A stretch of DNA of 64,000 nt, taken from contig JADJTX010000007.1 of NCBI GenBank assembly GCA_016710985.1, forward strand, positions 62,001 to 126,000. The letters run 5' to 3'. A program made the translations under genes and the position numbers. Below the pieces are notes generated by a model. The model was given only the letters and a program-made list of their open reading frames with translations, searched no databases and was not told where the DNA came from. Position 1 is the first letter of the stretch. Every line of letters begins with the position of its first letter. The stretch comes from Ignavibacteria bacterium (lineage in GTDB: Bacteria > Bacteroidota > Ignavibacteria > Tepidaquicellales > Tepidaquicellaceae). Shown piece after piece: positions 18,378-27,327 of the stretch.

Positions 18378-19715
18378 ATGAACATAGTCATCATCGGAAA
18401 CGGTATTACGGGCATTACTGCCGCACGCAACATACGGAAAAGAAGTAATCACAGGATCACAGTGATCTCTTCCGAATCAAAATATTTTTTCTCAAGGACT
18501 GCGCTGATGTATGTTTATATGGGTCATGAGAAATTCAACAACATTCAGCCTTATGAGGATTGGTTTTGGGAAAAAAACAAGATTGACCTGATACAGGACC
18601 ATGTTACATACATAGACACTGAAAACAAAAGAATTGATCTTGCCGGCGGAATTGCAGTGATCTATGATAAACTGATAATAGCAGCAGGTTCGAAATCAAA
18701 TAAATTCGGATGGAAAGGTCAGGACCTTCACGGAGTACAGGGATTATATTCTTTACAGGATCTTGAACTGCTGGAAGACAATACAAAAAATATTTCCCGG
18801 TGTGTAATAGTCGGCGGCGGACTCATTGGCATTGAATTGGCGGAGATGTTAAGATCACGGAATATTTCTGTATCTATGCTTGTTCGTGAAAAGAGTTACT
18901 GGAATAGTATACTTCCGGAAAGGGAATCAGAAATGATAAACCGTCATATTATGGAACATCATATTGATTTGAGATTATCATGCGAGCTCATTGAAATAGT
19001 TGGTGGGGAAAATAAAAAAGTGAGATCTGTAATTACTTCAGAGGGAGATGAAATAGAATGTGAATTGGTCGGACTCACCGCCGGCGTATCTCCCAACACT
19101 AACGTCATAAAAAACACAAAGATAGAATCAAACCGCGGAATTCTCGTGAATGAATTCCTTGAAACAAACATTGCAGATATATATGCCGCAGGTGACTGCG
19201 CAGAGTTTAAAAAAGGATTTCCATTCAGAAAGAATATTGAACAGGTCTGGTATACCGGAAGAATTCAGGCGGAAGCCCTTGCGCAGTCTGTTTGCGGTAA
19301 AAGGACAGCTTATGAACCCGGAGTATGGTTCAATTCGGCAAAGTTTTTTGATATTGAATATCAGACCTATGGTCTTGTGAATATGAATATTGAAGATGAA
19401 AAAAATTTATACTGGGAAGACTCCTCAGGAAGGAAGTCCATCAGGATAGTTTATACTAAAGACGGGGTGATCGGATTTAATTTGATGGGCATAAGATACA
19501 GACAGGAAGTTTGCATCAAATGGATCGAAGAAAAAAGATCCATAGAGTTCGTATTGCAAAATCTGGGTGAAGCTAATTTTGATCCTGAGTTCTTTAAGCA
19601 GCATGAAGCGGATCTGCTTGAAATATTTAATTCAGAGAATACAGGTAAGAAAATCATTTTAAGAAAAAAAAGAGGGTTAGACAGGTTCTTAAAACAATCT
19701 AAGTTAAGCCATTGA
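18378..19715 (+). CDS. FAD-dependent NAD(P)H oxidoreductase (pyridine nucleotide-disulfide family)
   Basis: Rubredoxin/nitrite reductase type flavoprotein of 445 residues. An FAD-binding GNGITGITAARNIRK lies at residues 7-21, a second nucleotide site at CVIVGGGLIGIELAEML, and the FAD-closing IYAAGDCAEF at about residue 275. There is no redox-active CxxxxC near the N-terminus, so it is not a classical disulfide reductase. The C-terminal 120 residues are a family-specific extension. It overlaps the next gene by four bases. With the outer-membrane protein and membrane polyferredoxin that follow, it could feed electrons from NAD(P)H into the membrane. Confidence 0.88.
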   Translation: MNIVIIGNGITGITAARNIRKRSNHRITVISSESKYFFSRTALMYVYMGHEKFNNIQPYEDWFWEKNKIDLIQDHVTYIDTENKRIDLAGGIAVIYDKLIIAAGSKSNKFGWKGQDLHGVQGLYSLQDLELLEDNTKNISRCVIVGGGLIGIELAEMLRSRNISVSMLVREKSYWNSILPERESEMINRHIMEHHIDLRLSCELIEIVGGENKKVRSVITSEGDEIECELVGLTAGVSPNTNVIKNTKIESNRGILVNEFLETNIADIYAAGDCAEFKKGFPFRKNIEQVWYTGRIQAEALAQSVCGKRTAYEPGVWFNSAKFFDIEYQTYGLVNMNIEDEKNLYWEDSSGRKSIRIVYTKDGVIGFNLMGIRYRQEVCIKWIEEKRSIEFVLQNLGEANFDPEFFKQHEADLLEIFNSENTGKKIILRKKRGLDRFLKQSKLSH

Positions 19716-20863
19716 AAAAAATATTCATCATTATTCTCATCGCTTTTCTCAGTTCTGTCAATTTGTATTCGCAGAACCTTAATAATCCCGGTCAGGATTT
19801 TCTGACTCCGGCTGATTATAACTTTCCGGTAAGGGTTTATATGTGGGATGTAACCGCTGATGATCCTTTCATTGACCCAAAGCAGACATTAAAGATAGGT
19901 CTCGCTTATAATTATTCGTCAGCGGAGAATTATTACAATACAGACGGCGAACCAACTCTGGTGAAAATGTCATACAGGCAGTATGACAAAGGTCTGGACA
20001 GCGGAGGTTATTTCAGAAAGAGCGGAGCTTTACTTTGGGTTCAGTATAATTTCGCCAAAGTAAATAAACTCGTTCTGAGGATGCCTTTTACTTTTACTGA
20101 AATTAATTCATACTCATCCACTACCGATGTAAAGCCGCAACCGGAGTTTATAAAACCCAGGGGTCCTTTTCAGGATATAGAATTATCATATACCCGGCAC
20201 TTGCTCCAAACAAAAAATCATTTCAGCATCTATTCGGGAGCAGGATTTTCTTTCCCTACTTCAAGACCGAAACGATATCTCGATAATCCGCACGGAGGAA
20301 ACGGCGACAGATGGACAGCTAATCTTAACGCTTACTTTGATTACAGAATCAACAAAATAAATCTTACGACCGGCTTAAAGTACATTCTCAAGTTTCCTAC
20401 TACGAATGAACTATTTACTCCGCGCCCTTATGGCATTGGCTATCCGTATCTTTATGACACAAGTCAGATTTCATTTACTGATATGAATGATTTCATTAAT
20501 GACAATCCTTATTCGGCAACTACCGGAGCTACTGACCAGTTTGTACTGGATTTTCTGATCAATTATAATTTCGATTTCGGTCTTCAGCCGATGCTGCAGT
20601 TTCAGTATTTCAACAGTTCGGGTGATGACTTCGATACTCCGGTTCCCGTCCAGTTTGGAAGGATCAATGGAGCCATTACTCCCGTAAATTTTTTTACATC
20701 TCTTGAAGGCGGATATTCAGGTGTCATAAGAGTTTACCTGAAACAAAAATTTGAAAAAATCACGGGTTCAAAATTTGATTTTAATTTAGGTTTTGGATCC
20801 TCTGTGTTCGGTAATAATGCCCAGCAGGAAGTAAATCTCTTTTTTGGAATCACCGGCTATTAA
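19712..20863 (+). CDS. Predicted outer-membrane beta-barrel protein
   Basis: A 383-residue protein with a signal peptide (KKIFIIILIAFLSSVNLYSQ). It has many alternating aromatic strands ending in a C-terminal Tyr (EVNLFFGITGY), the usual mark of a BamA-inserted barrel. The strands pair in a porin-like or OmpL-like pattern (SIYSGAGFSFP, INLTTGLKYILKFP, LFFGITGY). No enzyme motif is seen. Its TTG start overlaps the TGA stop of the flavoprotein, so the two are translationally coupled. This links an outer-membrane channel or receptor to the redox and radical SAM genes, for a purpose I cannot determine. Confidence 0.75.
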   Translation: MKKIFIIILIAFLSSVNLYSQNLNNPGQDFLTPADYNFPVRVYMWDVTADDPFIDPKQTLKIGLAYNYSSAENYYNTDGEPTLVKMSYRQYDKGLDSGGYFRKSGALLWVQYNFAKVNKLVLRMPFTFTEINSYSSTTDVKPQPEFIKPRGPFQDIELSYTRHLLQTKNHFSIYSGAGFSFPTSRPKRYLDNPHGGNGDRWTANLNAYFDYRINKINLTTGLKYILKFPTTNELFTPRPYGIGYPYLYDTSQISFTDMNDFINDNPYSATTGATDQFVLDFLINYNFDFGLQPMLQFQYFNSSGDDFDTPVPVQFGRINGAITPVNFFTSLEGGYSGVIRVYLKQKFEKITGSKFDFNLGFGSSVFGNNAQQEVNLFFGITGY

Positions 20864-20907
20864 AAGTTAAAAGTTAAAAGTTAAAAGTTAAAAGTTAAAA
20901 GTTTTAA
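20864..20907. repeat. AAAAGTT tandem repeat (7 bp)
   Basis: Six copies of AAAAGTT between the outer-membrane protein and the polyferredoxin gene. The reverse complement of this unit stands before the starts at 55469 and 58372. Confidence 0.95.
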
Positions 20908-20933
20908 ATTCTTTATAAATTGAACAATAAGTA

Positions 20934-22234
20934 ATGAGTACTGAAGCTATATTAAATCCGAAGCATTTGATGCTTAAGAAAACAGGACTGGCACTGTTTG
21001 CTTTTGGCATGCTCTTCTTTCTGATAAGCTTTACGGCTGTATCGAAGATAAGTCCTTTGATGTTTTTATTTTAAGTATAGTTATCGGCAGTATGGGAGCT
21101 CTGATATTTTTCTTTGCACAATTAAAGGAGTCGCCTGTTGCAGGTGTAAAGAAAAATAATCTTATGTTCCTTTCGATGACGAACAGAGGCATGCTCGGCT
21201 GGATGACGGCTGTTTTTCTTACCGGCATGTATGTTTTAATTTACTGGTTTCCCGAACTACTCGAAAATGTCAACCGCATTTTTGATCCTTTGAGTTATAC
21301 TTTAACCGGAAACCCGGCTAATCAATGGTTCCTTTACGGAACACTTTATACGATTGCCATTTTAGTAATGGGTGCAAGAATGATCATACACAACAGACAC
21401 AATAAATATCAGATCATCAGAACAATTTCCGTGATGTTTTTCCAATTGGTCTTAGCTTACCTGATCCCGATGTTTATTGTAAACGGATTTTTCTTTACTT
21501 ACTTCTGGCCTTTAAAGTTTGAATATCTTTTTCCGTCAAGTTATGATTATTTAATTCAGTCCGGCGGAATAGGAATGTTCATGTTCTTCTGGGCTGCGGT
21601 AATGAGTTTCATCGCAACACCAATATTAACTTATTTTTACGGCAAACGTTGGTACTGTTCGTGGGTATGCGGCTGCGGTGCTATGGCAGAAACTTTAGGA
21701 GATCCTTTCAGGCAAAACTCCGACAAGTCACTGAAGAGCTGGAAAATAGAAAGATGGATGGTTCATTCAGTCTTATTAATAATTATTATTATCACTGCAT
21801 TACTCTGGATAAACAGTACTAATGATAATTTTATTTTAAAAAGATTTTACAAATGAAGCTGCGAAGTGGTACGGATTTTTTATAGGAGCAATGTTTGCCG
21901 GTGTAATCGGAGTCGGTTTTATCCTTTGATGGGGGGAAGAGTGTGGTGCAGATTCGGTTGCCCGATGGCGGCAATACTAGGTTTGTTGCAAAAATATTTT
22001 TCCAGATTCAGAATTACGGTAAACGGCGGACAATGTATCTCATGCGGAAATTGCTCGACATACTGCGAAATGGGAATTGATGTAAAGTCTTATGCTCAGC
22101 GGGGACAGAATGTAATCAGGGCTTCATGCGTCGGCTGCGGTATTTGTTCTGAGGTTTGTCCGAGAGGAGTTTTGAGATTGGAAAATGGTCCGGTCGAAGG
22201 GCGCTATGAATTGAATAAAGAATTTCTAAGATGA
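20934..22234 (+). pseudogene. Membrane 4Fe-4S protein, NapH/polyferredoxin-like (three frameshifts)
   Basis: Four or more transmembrane helices followed by iron-sulfur motifs: RWYCSWVCGCGAM, WCRFGCPMA, then two ferredoxin clusters CISCGNCSTYCEMG and CVGCGICSEVCPRG. This is the NapH/CcoG-like arrangement that moves electrons from the membrane quinone pool to ferredoxin-type partners. The reading frame breaks three times: near 21025-21035, in the A5 run near 21836, and in the T4 run near 21917. Joining the frames gives one continuous protein (for example KDFTNEAAKWYGFFIGAMF then FYPLMGGRVWC). Three homopolymer-type shifts in 0.9 kb look like sequence error. Neighbours suggest it works with the FAD oxidoreductase. 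Confidence 0.8.
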
Positions 22235-22266
22235 TTTGGAATTTGGGATTTCGGATTTGGAATTGT
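22235..22266. repeat. GGATTTGGAATTTGG short repeat
   Basis: Two to three copies of an ATTTGGAATTTGGG unit after the polyferredoxin gene. The same family is seen at 33171-33425 and 55946-56106. Confidence 0.8.
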
Positions 22267-22283
22267 AAAAGCATAAACCGATT

Positions 22284-22964
22284 ATGAAACGTTTCAAATT
22301 TATTTTAACTTTTCTTCTATCAGTCACAATGTTAACTTCGTGCAATAATGAAGAAACCCGTACCTACTCAATTTCACAAAACGTTCATTACGATTTTACT
22401 GAGATGGATAACTTCTTTAAGAAATATGTAACTGAAGGTAAAGTGAACTATTCAAAGGTAAAGGAAGATAACGCATTGGATAAGATCGTTATTGATCTGA
22501 AAGACTTTGAGCCGTATGCAATAGATGATAATTGGGAAAGACTTGCGTTCTGGATCAATGTTTATAATATATACACAATAAAGCTTGTAACGGATTATTA
22601 TCCGATCGGGTCAATATTGGAAATAGAGGGAATATCGGGAATGAATCCTTTCGAAATAAATTTCATTGAAATGAAAGCCGGAAGGAAATTCAGCCTTGAT
22701 GAAATTGAAAAGAAGATAATTATCCCAAAGTACAATGAGCCGAGAATCCACTATGCGCTTGTCTGCGCGGCAGAAAGCTGTCCCGTGATCATTCCCGAAG
22801 CATATACTATGGAGAAGCTTAACGAGCAATTAGACCGTCAGGCAGGGATTTTCATAAATGACAAGGAAAAAAATTTTTTATACAAAATGGAAGATGAAGT
22901 CTTTCTGTCTATGATCTATAAATGGTACAGAAAGGATTTTGTTAAAAAGATTCTTCCGTTATGA
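22284..22964 (+). CDS. DUF547 domain lipoprotein
   Basis: A 226-residue protein with a lipoprotein signal (LLSVTMLTSC, lipobox Cys at about residue 20). A DUF547 domain follows: ERLAFWINVYNIYTIKLV, the conserved PRIHYALVCAAESCP, and a C-terminal FLSMIYKWYRKDF. The Cys and His around HYALVCAAESCP are the best candidates for a catalytic site (a transglutaminase-like fold has been suggested for this family, not proven). DUF547 proteins are often encoded close to ArsS-type loci. The stop codon overlaps the ATG of the next gene (ATGA), which indicates coupling with the sugar-transfer genes. Confidence 0.88.
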   Translation: MKRFKFILTFLLSVTMLTSCNNEETRTYSISQNVHYDFTEMDNFFKKYVTEGKVNYSKVKEDNALDKIVIDLKDFEPYAIDDNWERLAFWINVYNIYTIKLVTDYYPIGSILEIEGISGMNPFEINFIEMKAGRKFSLDEIEKKIIIPKYNEPRIHYALVCAAESCPVIIPEAYTMEKLNEQLDRQAGIFINDKEKNFLYKMEDEVFLSMIYKWYRKDFVKKILPL

Positions 22965-24586
22965 ATCATATCTTAAAGTATATTAATGAAGGCGATAAAA
23001 ATTTTATTATTTCAAACAGCGTCAATAAAATCTTATATCTTGATTACCACTGGAATTTAAATGACTACACCAAAAGTAAAGAATACATATACGGGTTTGT
23101 AATTTTATTAATATTACTGCTTAAGTTCATTGCTTCATTTAATACCGGACTCTTCGAAGATGAAGCCATCTACTGGAATTGGTCGCAGACAATTGACGCG
23201 TCATATTCCCTTACTACGGTTGCATTCATTAAGCTATTCACCGTTTTATTCAGCTCGTCAGCCGAAATTATTGTCCGGCTGCCCGCATTGATTTCAAATC
23301 TGATGATTGTTTTTTTTATTTTTAAGACAGGACAATTACTGAATACCCGGATGGAAATGATTTTTACCGCTATCATTACATTTCTTTCAATCCCTTTTGT
23401 TACAATTTATTCACTTTTCATTTCACCAGATACATTTTTATTGACATTTTCAGTTGTCTCAATTTACTATTTGCTCAGAGCCTTAAAATTCGATAAAATT
23501 CAGGACTGGATTCTAAGCGGTTTTTTCTCAGGCTTTATGGTTCTAAGCAAATATACTGCATCGCTTTTCTTAATAGCAGTTGCTCTCAGTCTTCTAATGA
23601 TATTCAAAAAATTCCCCAAAAATTCTTTATATCTTTTCCTGACCGCGTTTATTATATCTCTACCATTACTTGTATGGAATATTTTAAATGAACCGGTATG
23701 GTTCAAATATTACTTGCTCACTGATGCAGATAAAATTGATTCCGGATTGCTGCAGGCATCAATAGCCTTTTTACTTTCTCAGATCTCCATTTTGATGCCT
23801 TTTGGATTCATATTAATTATTGCTTTAGCCGTAACAATGTTCCAAAAGAAATTAGTATTGCCGGAACTGTTATTACTAAAATATCTTTCTCTGATACTGA
23901 TCGTTATATCAATACTTTTTTCTCTTACAGGTAAAATAAAGGGCAACTGGTTTTTCATAAGCTACATTCCTCTGCTATTCTTTTTATTAACGATCGAGCT
24001 GAAATCTTTCTTAAAGATTTTAACAACATTGGTTGTAGGCTTTAATTTTCTTTTGCTTATCGTCATGAATCTTCCCGCTGAAAAGATAGAGAGTCTGTCA
24101 AGTAACAAAGCAGCGGAGCTTATTGATAAAACTTTCGCTTATTATTGGCCTGACCACATAAATAACATTAACAACGATTACAGCTGGTCAGACAGAATAA
24201 TTAAAATGAAGAACTGGAAAAACGCTGTAAATCAAATTGAAGATAATATAAATAATTCCGGTACAGAATATGATTTTATCGCAAGCAATGACTTTAACCT
24301 CTGTCCTCTGCTTGAATATTATTTTAATGACAAAAAAGAGATTTACCTTATCGGTGATCTGAGATTCAGATATATTAATTCAGCTGAGTCATTCGCAAAT
24401 CTAAAAGGAAAGGACGCGGTGATTGTCACTTACGGTAATTCTTCACAAAATTTACTGCAGAATAAATTTGAGTATCTGAAAGATATTGATAATGTTAATT
24501 TCAAAATGCCGGACAACACAAGCAAAGATTTTAAACTCATTTACGGAAAAAGCTTTCTGCCCGATTTCACCATAAATTTAAAATAG
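22961..24586 (+). CDS. GT-C family membrane glycosyltransferase (ArnT/PMT-like)
   Basis: A 541-residue protein with about 11 hydrophobic segments. The first periplasmic loop holds FEDEAIYWNWSQ, the acidic motif that binds metal or lipid-phosphate sugar in ArnT- and PMT-type enzymes. The last 150 residues form a soluble periplasmic domain. It should transfer a sugar from a polyprenyl-phosphate donor to an acceptor on the outer face of the inner membrane. It overlaps the DUF547 gene by four bases and is five bases from a GT2 that could make its donor. The acceptor is unknown. Confidence 0.88.
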   Translation: MNHILKYINEGDKNFIISNSVNKILYLDYHWNLNDYTKSKEYIYGFVILLILLLKFIASFNTGLFEDEAIYWNWSQTIDASYSLTTVAFIKLFTVLFSSSAEIIVRLPALISNLMIVFFIFKTGQLLNTRMEMIFTAIITFLSIPFVTIYSLFISPDTFLLTFSVVSIYYLLRALKFDKIQDWILSGFFSGFMVLSKYTASLFLIAVALSLLMIFKKFPKNSLYLFLTAFIISLPLLVWNILNEPVWFKYYLLTDADKIDSGLLQASIAFLLSQISILMPFGFILIIALAVTMFQKKLVLPELLLLKYLSLILIVISILFSLTGKIKGNWFFISYIPLLFFLLTIELKSFLKILTTLVVGFNFLLLIVMNLPAEKIESLSSNKAAELIDKTFAYYWPDHINNINNDYSWSDRIIKMKNWKNAVNQIEDNINNSGTEYDFIASNDFNLCPLLEYYFNDKKEIYLIGDLRFRYINSAESFANLKGKDAVIVTYGNSSQNLLQNKFEYLKDIDNVNFKMPDNTSKDFKLIYGKSFLPDFTINLK

Positions 24587-24591
24587 ACTGT

Positions 24592-25314
24592 TTGCAGATA
24601 TTTGTAATCATTCCCGCTATCAATGAAGAAAAATCAATAGGTAAAGTGCTTGATGCCATTCCGAAAAATTTAGTAAAAGAGATCATTGTTGTAGATAACG
24701 GTTCTTCTGATAATACTATAGATAAAGCGGCTCAATCCGGATCAACTGTACTTTCAGAAAACAAAAAGGGATATGGTAATGCCTGCCTTAAGGGAATGGA
24801 TTATCTTTTCAAAAAATATCCTAATGACAAGAATGATAATGTTATCATAGTATTTCTCGACGGAGATTATTCGGATTTTCCGGAAGAGATGAATGAGATC
24901 GTTGAACCAATTACAGAAGAAGATTATGATATGGTGATTGGCTCAAGAATTCTTGGAATGAAAAAAGGAATGACACATGAAGGTGCATTGCTTCCTCAGG
25001 CATTATTCGGCAACTGGCTTTCAACTAAATTAATAAAACTTATCTGGAATTATTCATTTACTGACTTAGGTCCGTTTAGAGCTGTAAAAATATCTTCACT
25101 GAAAAAAATGAATATGAATGATAAGAACTACGGCTGGACAGTAGAGATGCAGATCAAAGCTGCTAAACTGAAAATGAAATGCCTGGAAATTCCGGTAAGC
25201 TACAGGAAAAGAATCGGTGAGTCGAAGGTTACTGGGACAGTAAGCGGTTCTGTGAAAGCCGGAGTGAAGATACTTTGGGTGATTTTTGTTTCCATTTTTA
25301 AAAAGAATTTGTAA
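24592..25314 (+). CDS. Family 2 glycosyltransferase, polyprenyl-phosphate sugar synthase-like
   Basis: A 240-residue GT-A enzyme: VIIPAINEEKSIGKVLDAI, IVVDNGSSDNT, KKGYGNACLKG, and the metal-binding FLDGDYSDFP. Its C-terminus has the conserved YRKRIGESKVTGT and ends in a hydrophobic segment, as in dolichyl/undecaprenyl-phosphate glucose or mannose synthases. The start is TTG at 24592, five bases after the GT-C gene, so it likely makes the lipid-phosphate sugar used there. A second possibility is the transferase that glycosylates arsenosugar intermediates, but the fit to that family is poorer. Confidence 0.88.
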   Translation: MQIFVIIPAINEEKSIGKVLDAIPKNLVKEIIVVDNGSSDNTIDKAAQSGSTVLSENKKGYGNACLKGMDYLFKKYPNDKNDNVIIVFLDGDYSDFPEEMNEIVEPITEEDYDMVIGSRILGMKKGMTHEGALLPQALFGNWLSTKLIKLIWNYSFTDLGPFRAVKISSLKKMNMNDKNYGWTVEMQIKAAKLKMKCLEIPVSYRKRIGESKVTGTVSGSVKAGVKILWVIFVSIFKKNL

Positions 25315-25323
25315 ATTTTCTAA

Positions 25324-26644
25324 TTGACTCTTTTCAAAGATAAATCTAATGCTTTAATAATATTTTTCTATTTATTAATTCTCCTTTCATTTTACTTTTC
25401 CAATCTTGCCGATTATGAAAAAGTAATTTTATACATTATAAATTTTTATTTATGTTTTACACTCTGTATTATATTTTTTCTGAGAAATAAAGCCAAGCCT
25501 GAATTTTCTCTTAAAGAAATCATTTTCATTTCTCTTGTCCTGAGAGTTATCTTAATCTTTGTAAATCCAATCACGAGTGATGATTATTACAGATATCTTT
25601 GGGACGGAATGGTTCAGGCAGAGGGAATGAATCCGTATGAATATTCGCCGCTCGATCTTTCAAAACTTCACGATAATGAAATTTATCCTAATGTAACTTA
25701 TACTGATATTAAAACAATTTATCCTCCGGTTTCACAAATAATATTTTATCTGAGTTATGTTTTATCCGGAGCTAATGCATACGGACTTAAATTATTTTAC
25801 CTTCTTTTTGAAACCGGTATTTTATACTTCTTATTTCAGTCTTTAAAATTTCTAAAAACCAATTCCAATTATATTTTTCTCTATGTGCTGTCACCTCTGA
25901 TCCTATTTGAGTTTTTCATCAATGCGCACGTTGACATAATAATATTATTTTTTCTGTCAGGGTTTATCTGTTTTGCATTGTCAAAAAAAACGGGAGCTGC
26001 ATTGTTATTCCTGTCTTTTTTCCGTCTTAAGCAAAACTTATTCTCTGATTTTTTTGCCCGTGTATCTGCTTTACTTAAAGAAATCAGGAATGAGTTTTAA
26101 AAATATTTTCCTTCAGATGTTCTATTTTGTTCTGCCATTATTGATCTTAAAATTATACGGCGGCAGTATCGTGAATCTTTATCTGACTATGGAGAATTAC
26201 ATGCAGAACTGGTATTTCAATAATTTGATTTATATAATTTTGAATTCCCTGATTAATGTTATTGATATTATTGATCATCATTTCGCCAGATACGTTCTGA
26301 TAACATTCTTCCTGATAGCTTATCTTTTAATTCTGAGATCGAGTTTTACACTGCTTCAAAAATTATATTTAATTTCATTCTTCTATATGTTTCTTTCACA
26401 TACGGTTCATCAATGGTATATAACCCTGCTGGTTTTATTTCTTCCGGTATGCTTCAGTTACTCAGCCCTTTACTGGAGCTGGATTATCGGTCTGACTAAT
26501 ATTACAGTTTACTTTTTTTTAAAAAACAAGATATGGGAAGATTTCATGCCGGTAATAATAATTGAATATTTAATTATTGCTGTATTAATATTTTTAGATA
26601 TAAAGAAATTTATGTTGAATCCAAAAGTCTCAAAAACTCTTTGA
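25324..26644 (+). CDS. Membrane mannosyltransferase-like protein (GT-C, DUF2029-like), frameshifted
   Basis: About ten transmembrane segments with the loop TSDDYYRYLWDGMVQAEG, the acidic signature of GT87/PIG-M-like transferases that use lipid-linked mannose. The gene is split by one missing base in the T6 run at about 26018. The first part ends in SFFRLKQNLF and the second frame continues as FSVLSKTYSLIFLPVYLLY. Joined, it is about 440 residues, the normal size. The start is TTG at 25324, nine bases after the GT2. It is probably part of the same lipid-linked sugar pathway. Confidence 0.8.
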
Positions 26645-26692
26645 ACCGTTAGATCGCTTGGAAATGCGGTATGACGGTTTTAATAATATCTT

Positions 26693-27279
26693 ATGAAGAA
26701 TTCTCTTATAATATTTGCCAGAAACCCTGTAATGGGAAAAGTAAAAACACGGCTTGCTGAAAAGCTCGGGGCAGAAAAAACTTTTGAAATTTACAATAAA
26801 TTTCTGGAAAACATTTATGATAAAACAAAAATTCTTAATTTTAAAAAATATCTTTTCTTTCGGATAATTTAGATGATAATTTATTCGATTCCGGATACAA
26901 ACAGGTAATCCAAAAAGGATCAGACCTCGGTGAGAAAATGTATAATGCTATTGAATTTGTTTTAAAGGAAGTACCGGGCAAAGTAATCCTGACAGGAGTT
27001 GATATACCCGGGCTTGATTTTCAAATTATTACAGAAGCATTCGAAAGATTATCTCAAAATGACATTGTGATCGGACCGGCTAATGACGGGGGCTATTATC
27101 TTATCGGAATGAAAACACCGGTAAAGTTTCTGTTTGAAAATATGCAATGGAGCAATGAGAATGTTCTAAAAAATACAATTGACAGATTAAAAAAAGAGAA
27201 AATGAGCTTTTACCTTCTTGAAAAATTGTGTGACATTGATAATGCCGATGATTTAAAAAATTTAAAACATGAATTATGA
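26693..27279 (+). CDS. TIGR04282-type transferase (arsenosugar-associated), frameshifted
   Basis: CofC-like nucleotidyl/sugar transferase of about 195 residues: SLIIFARNPVMGKVKTRLA at the start, QKGSDLGEKMYNAIE, VILTGVDIPGL and NDIVIGPANDGGYYLIGM. This is the family named transferase 1, radical SAM/selenodomain-associated, repeatedly found with ArsS. The frame breaks once near 26865 (KKYLFF then RII stop; the true continuation is SDNLDDNLFDSG), so one T appears to be missing. It is the last gene of the long plus-strand run that begins at 16260 and supports reading that run as one pathway. Confidence 0.82.
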
Positions 27280-27327
27280 AATTTGAAAAAGTTTGAACGG
27301 GAAAGCAGGTATGGATACAATAAACAA

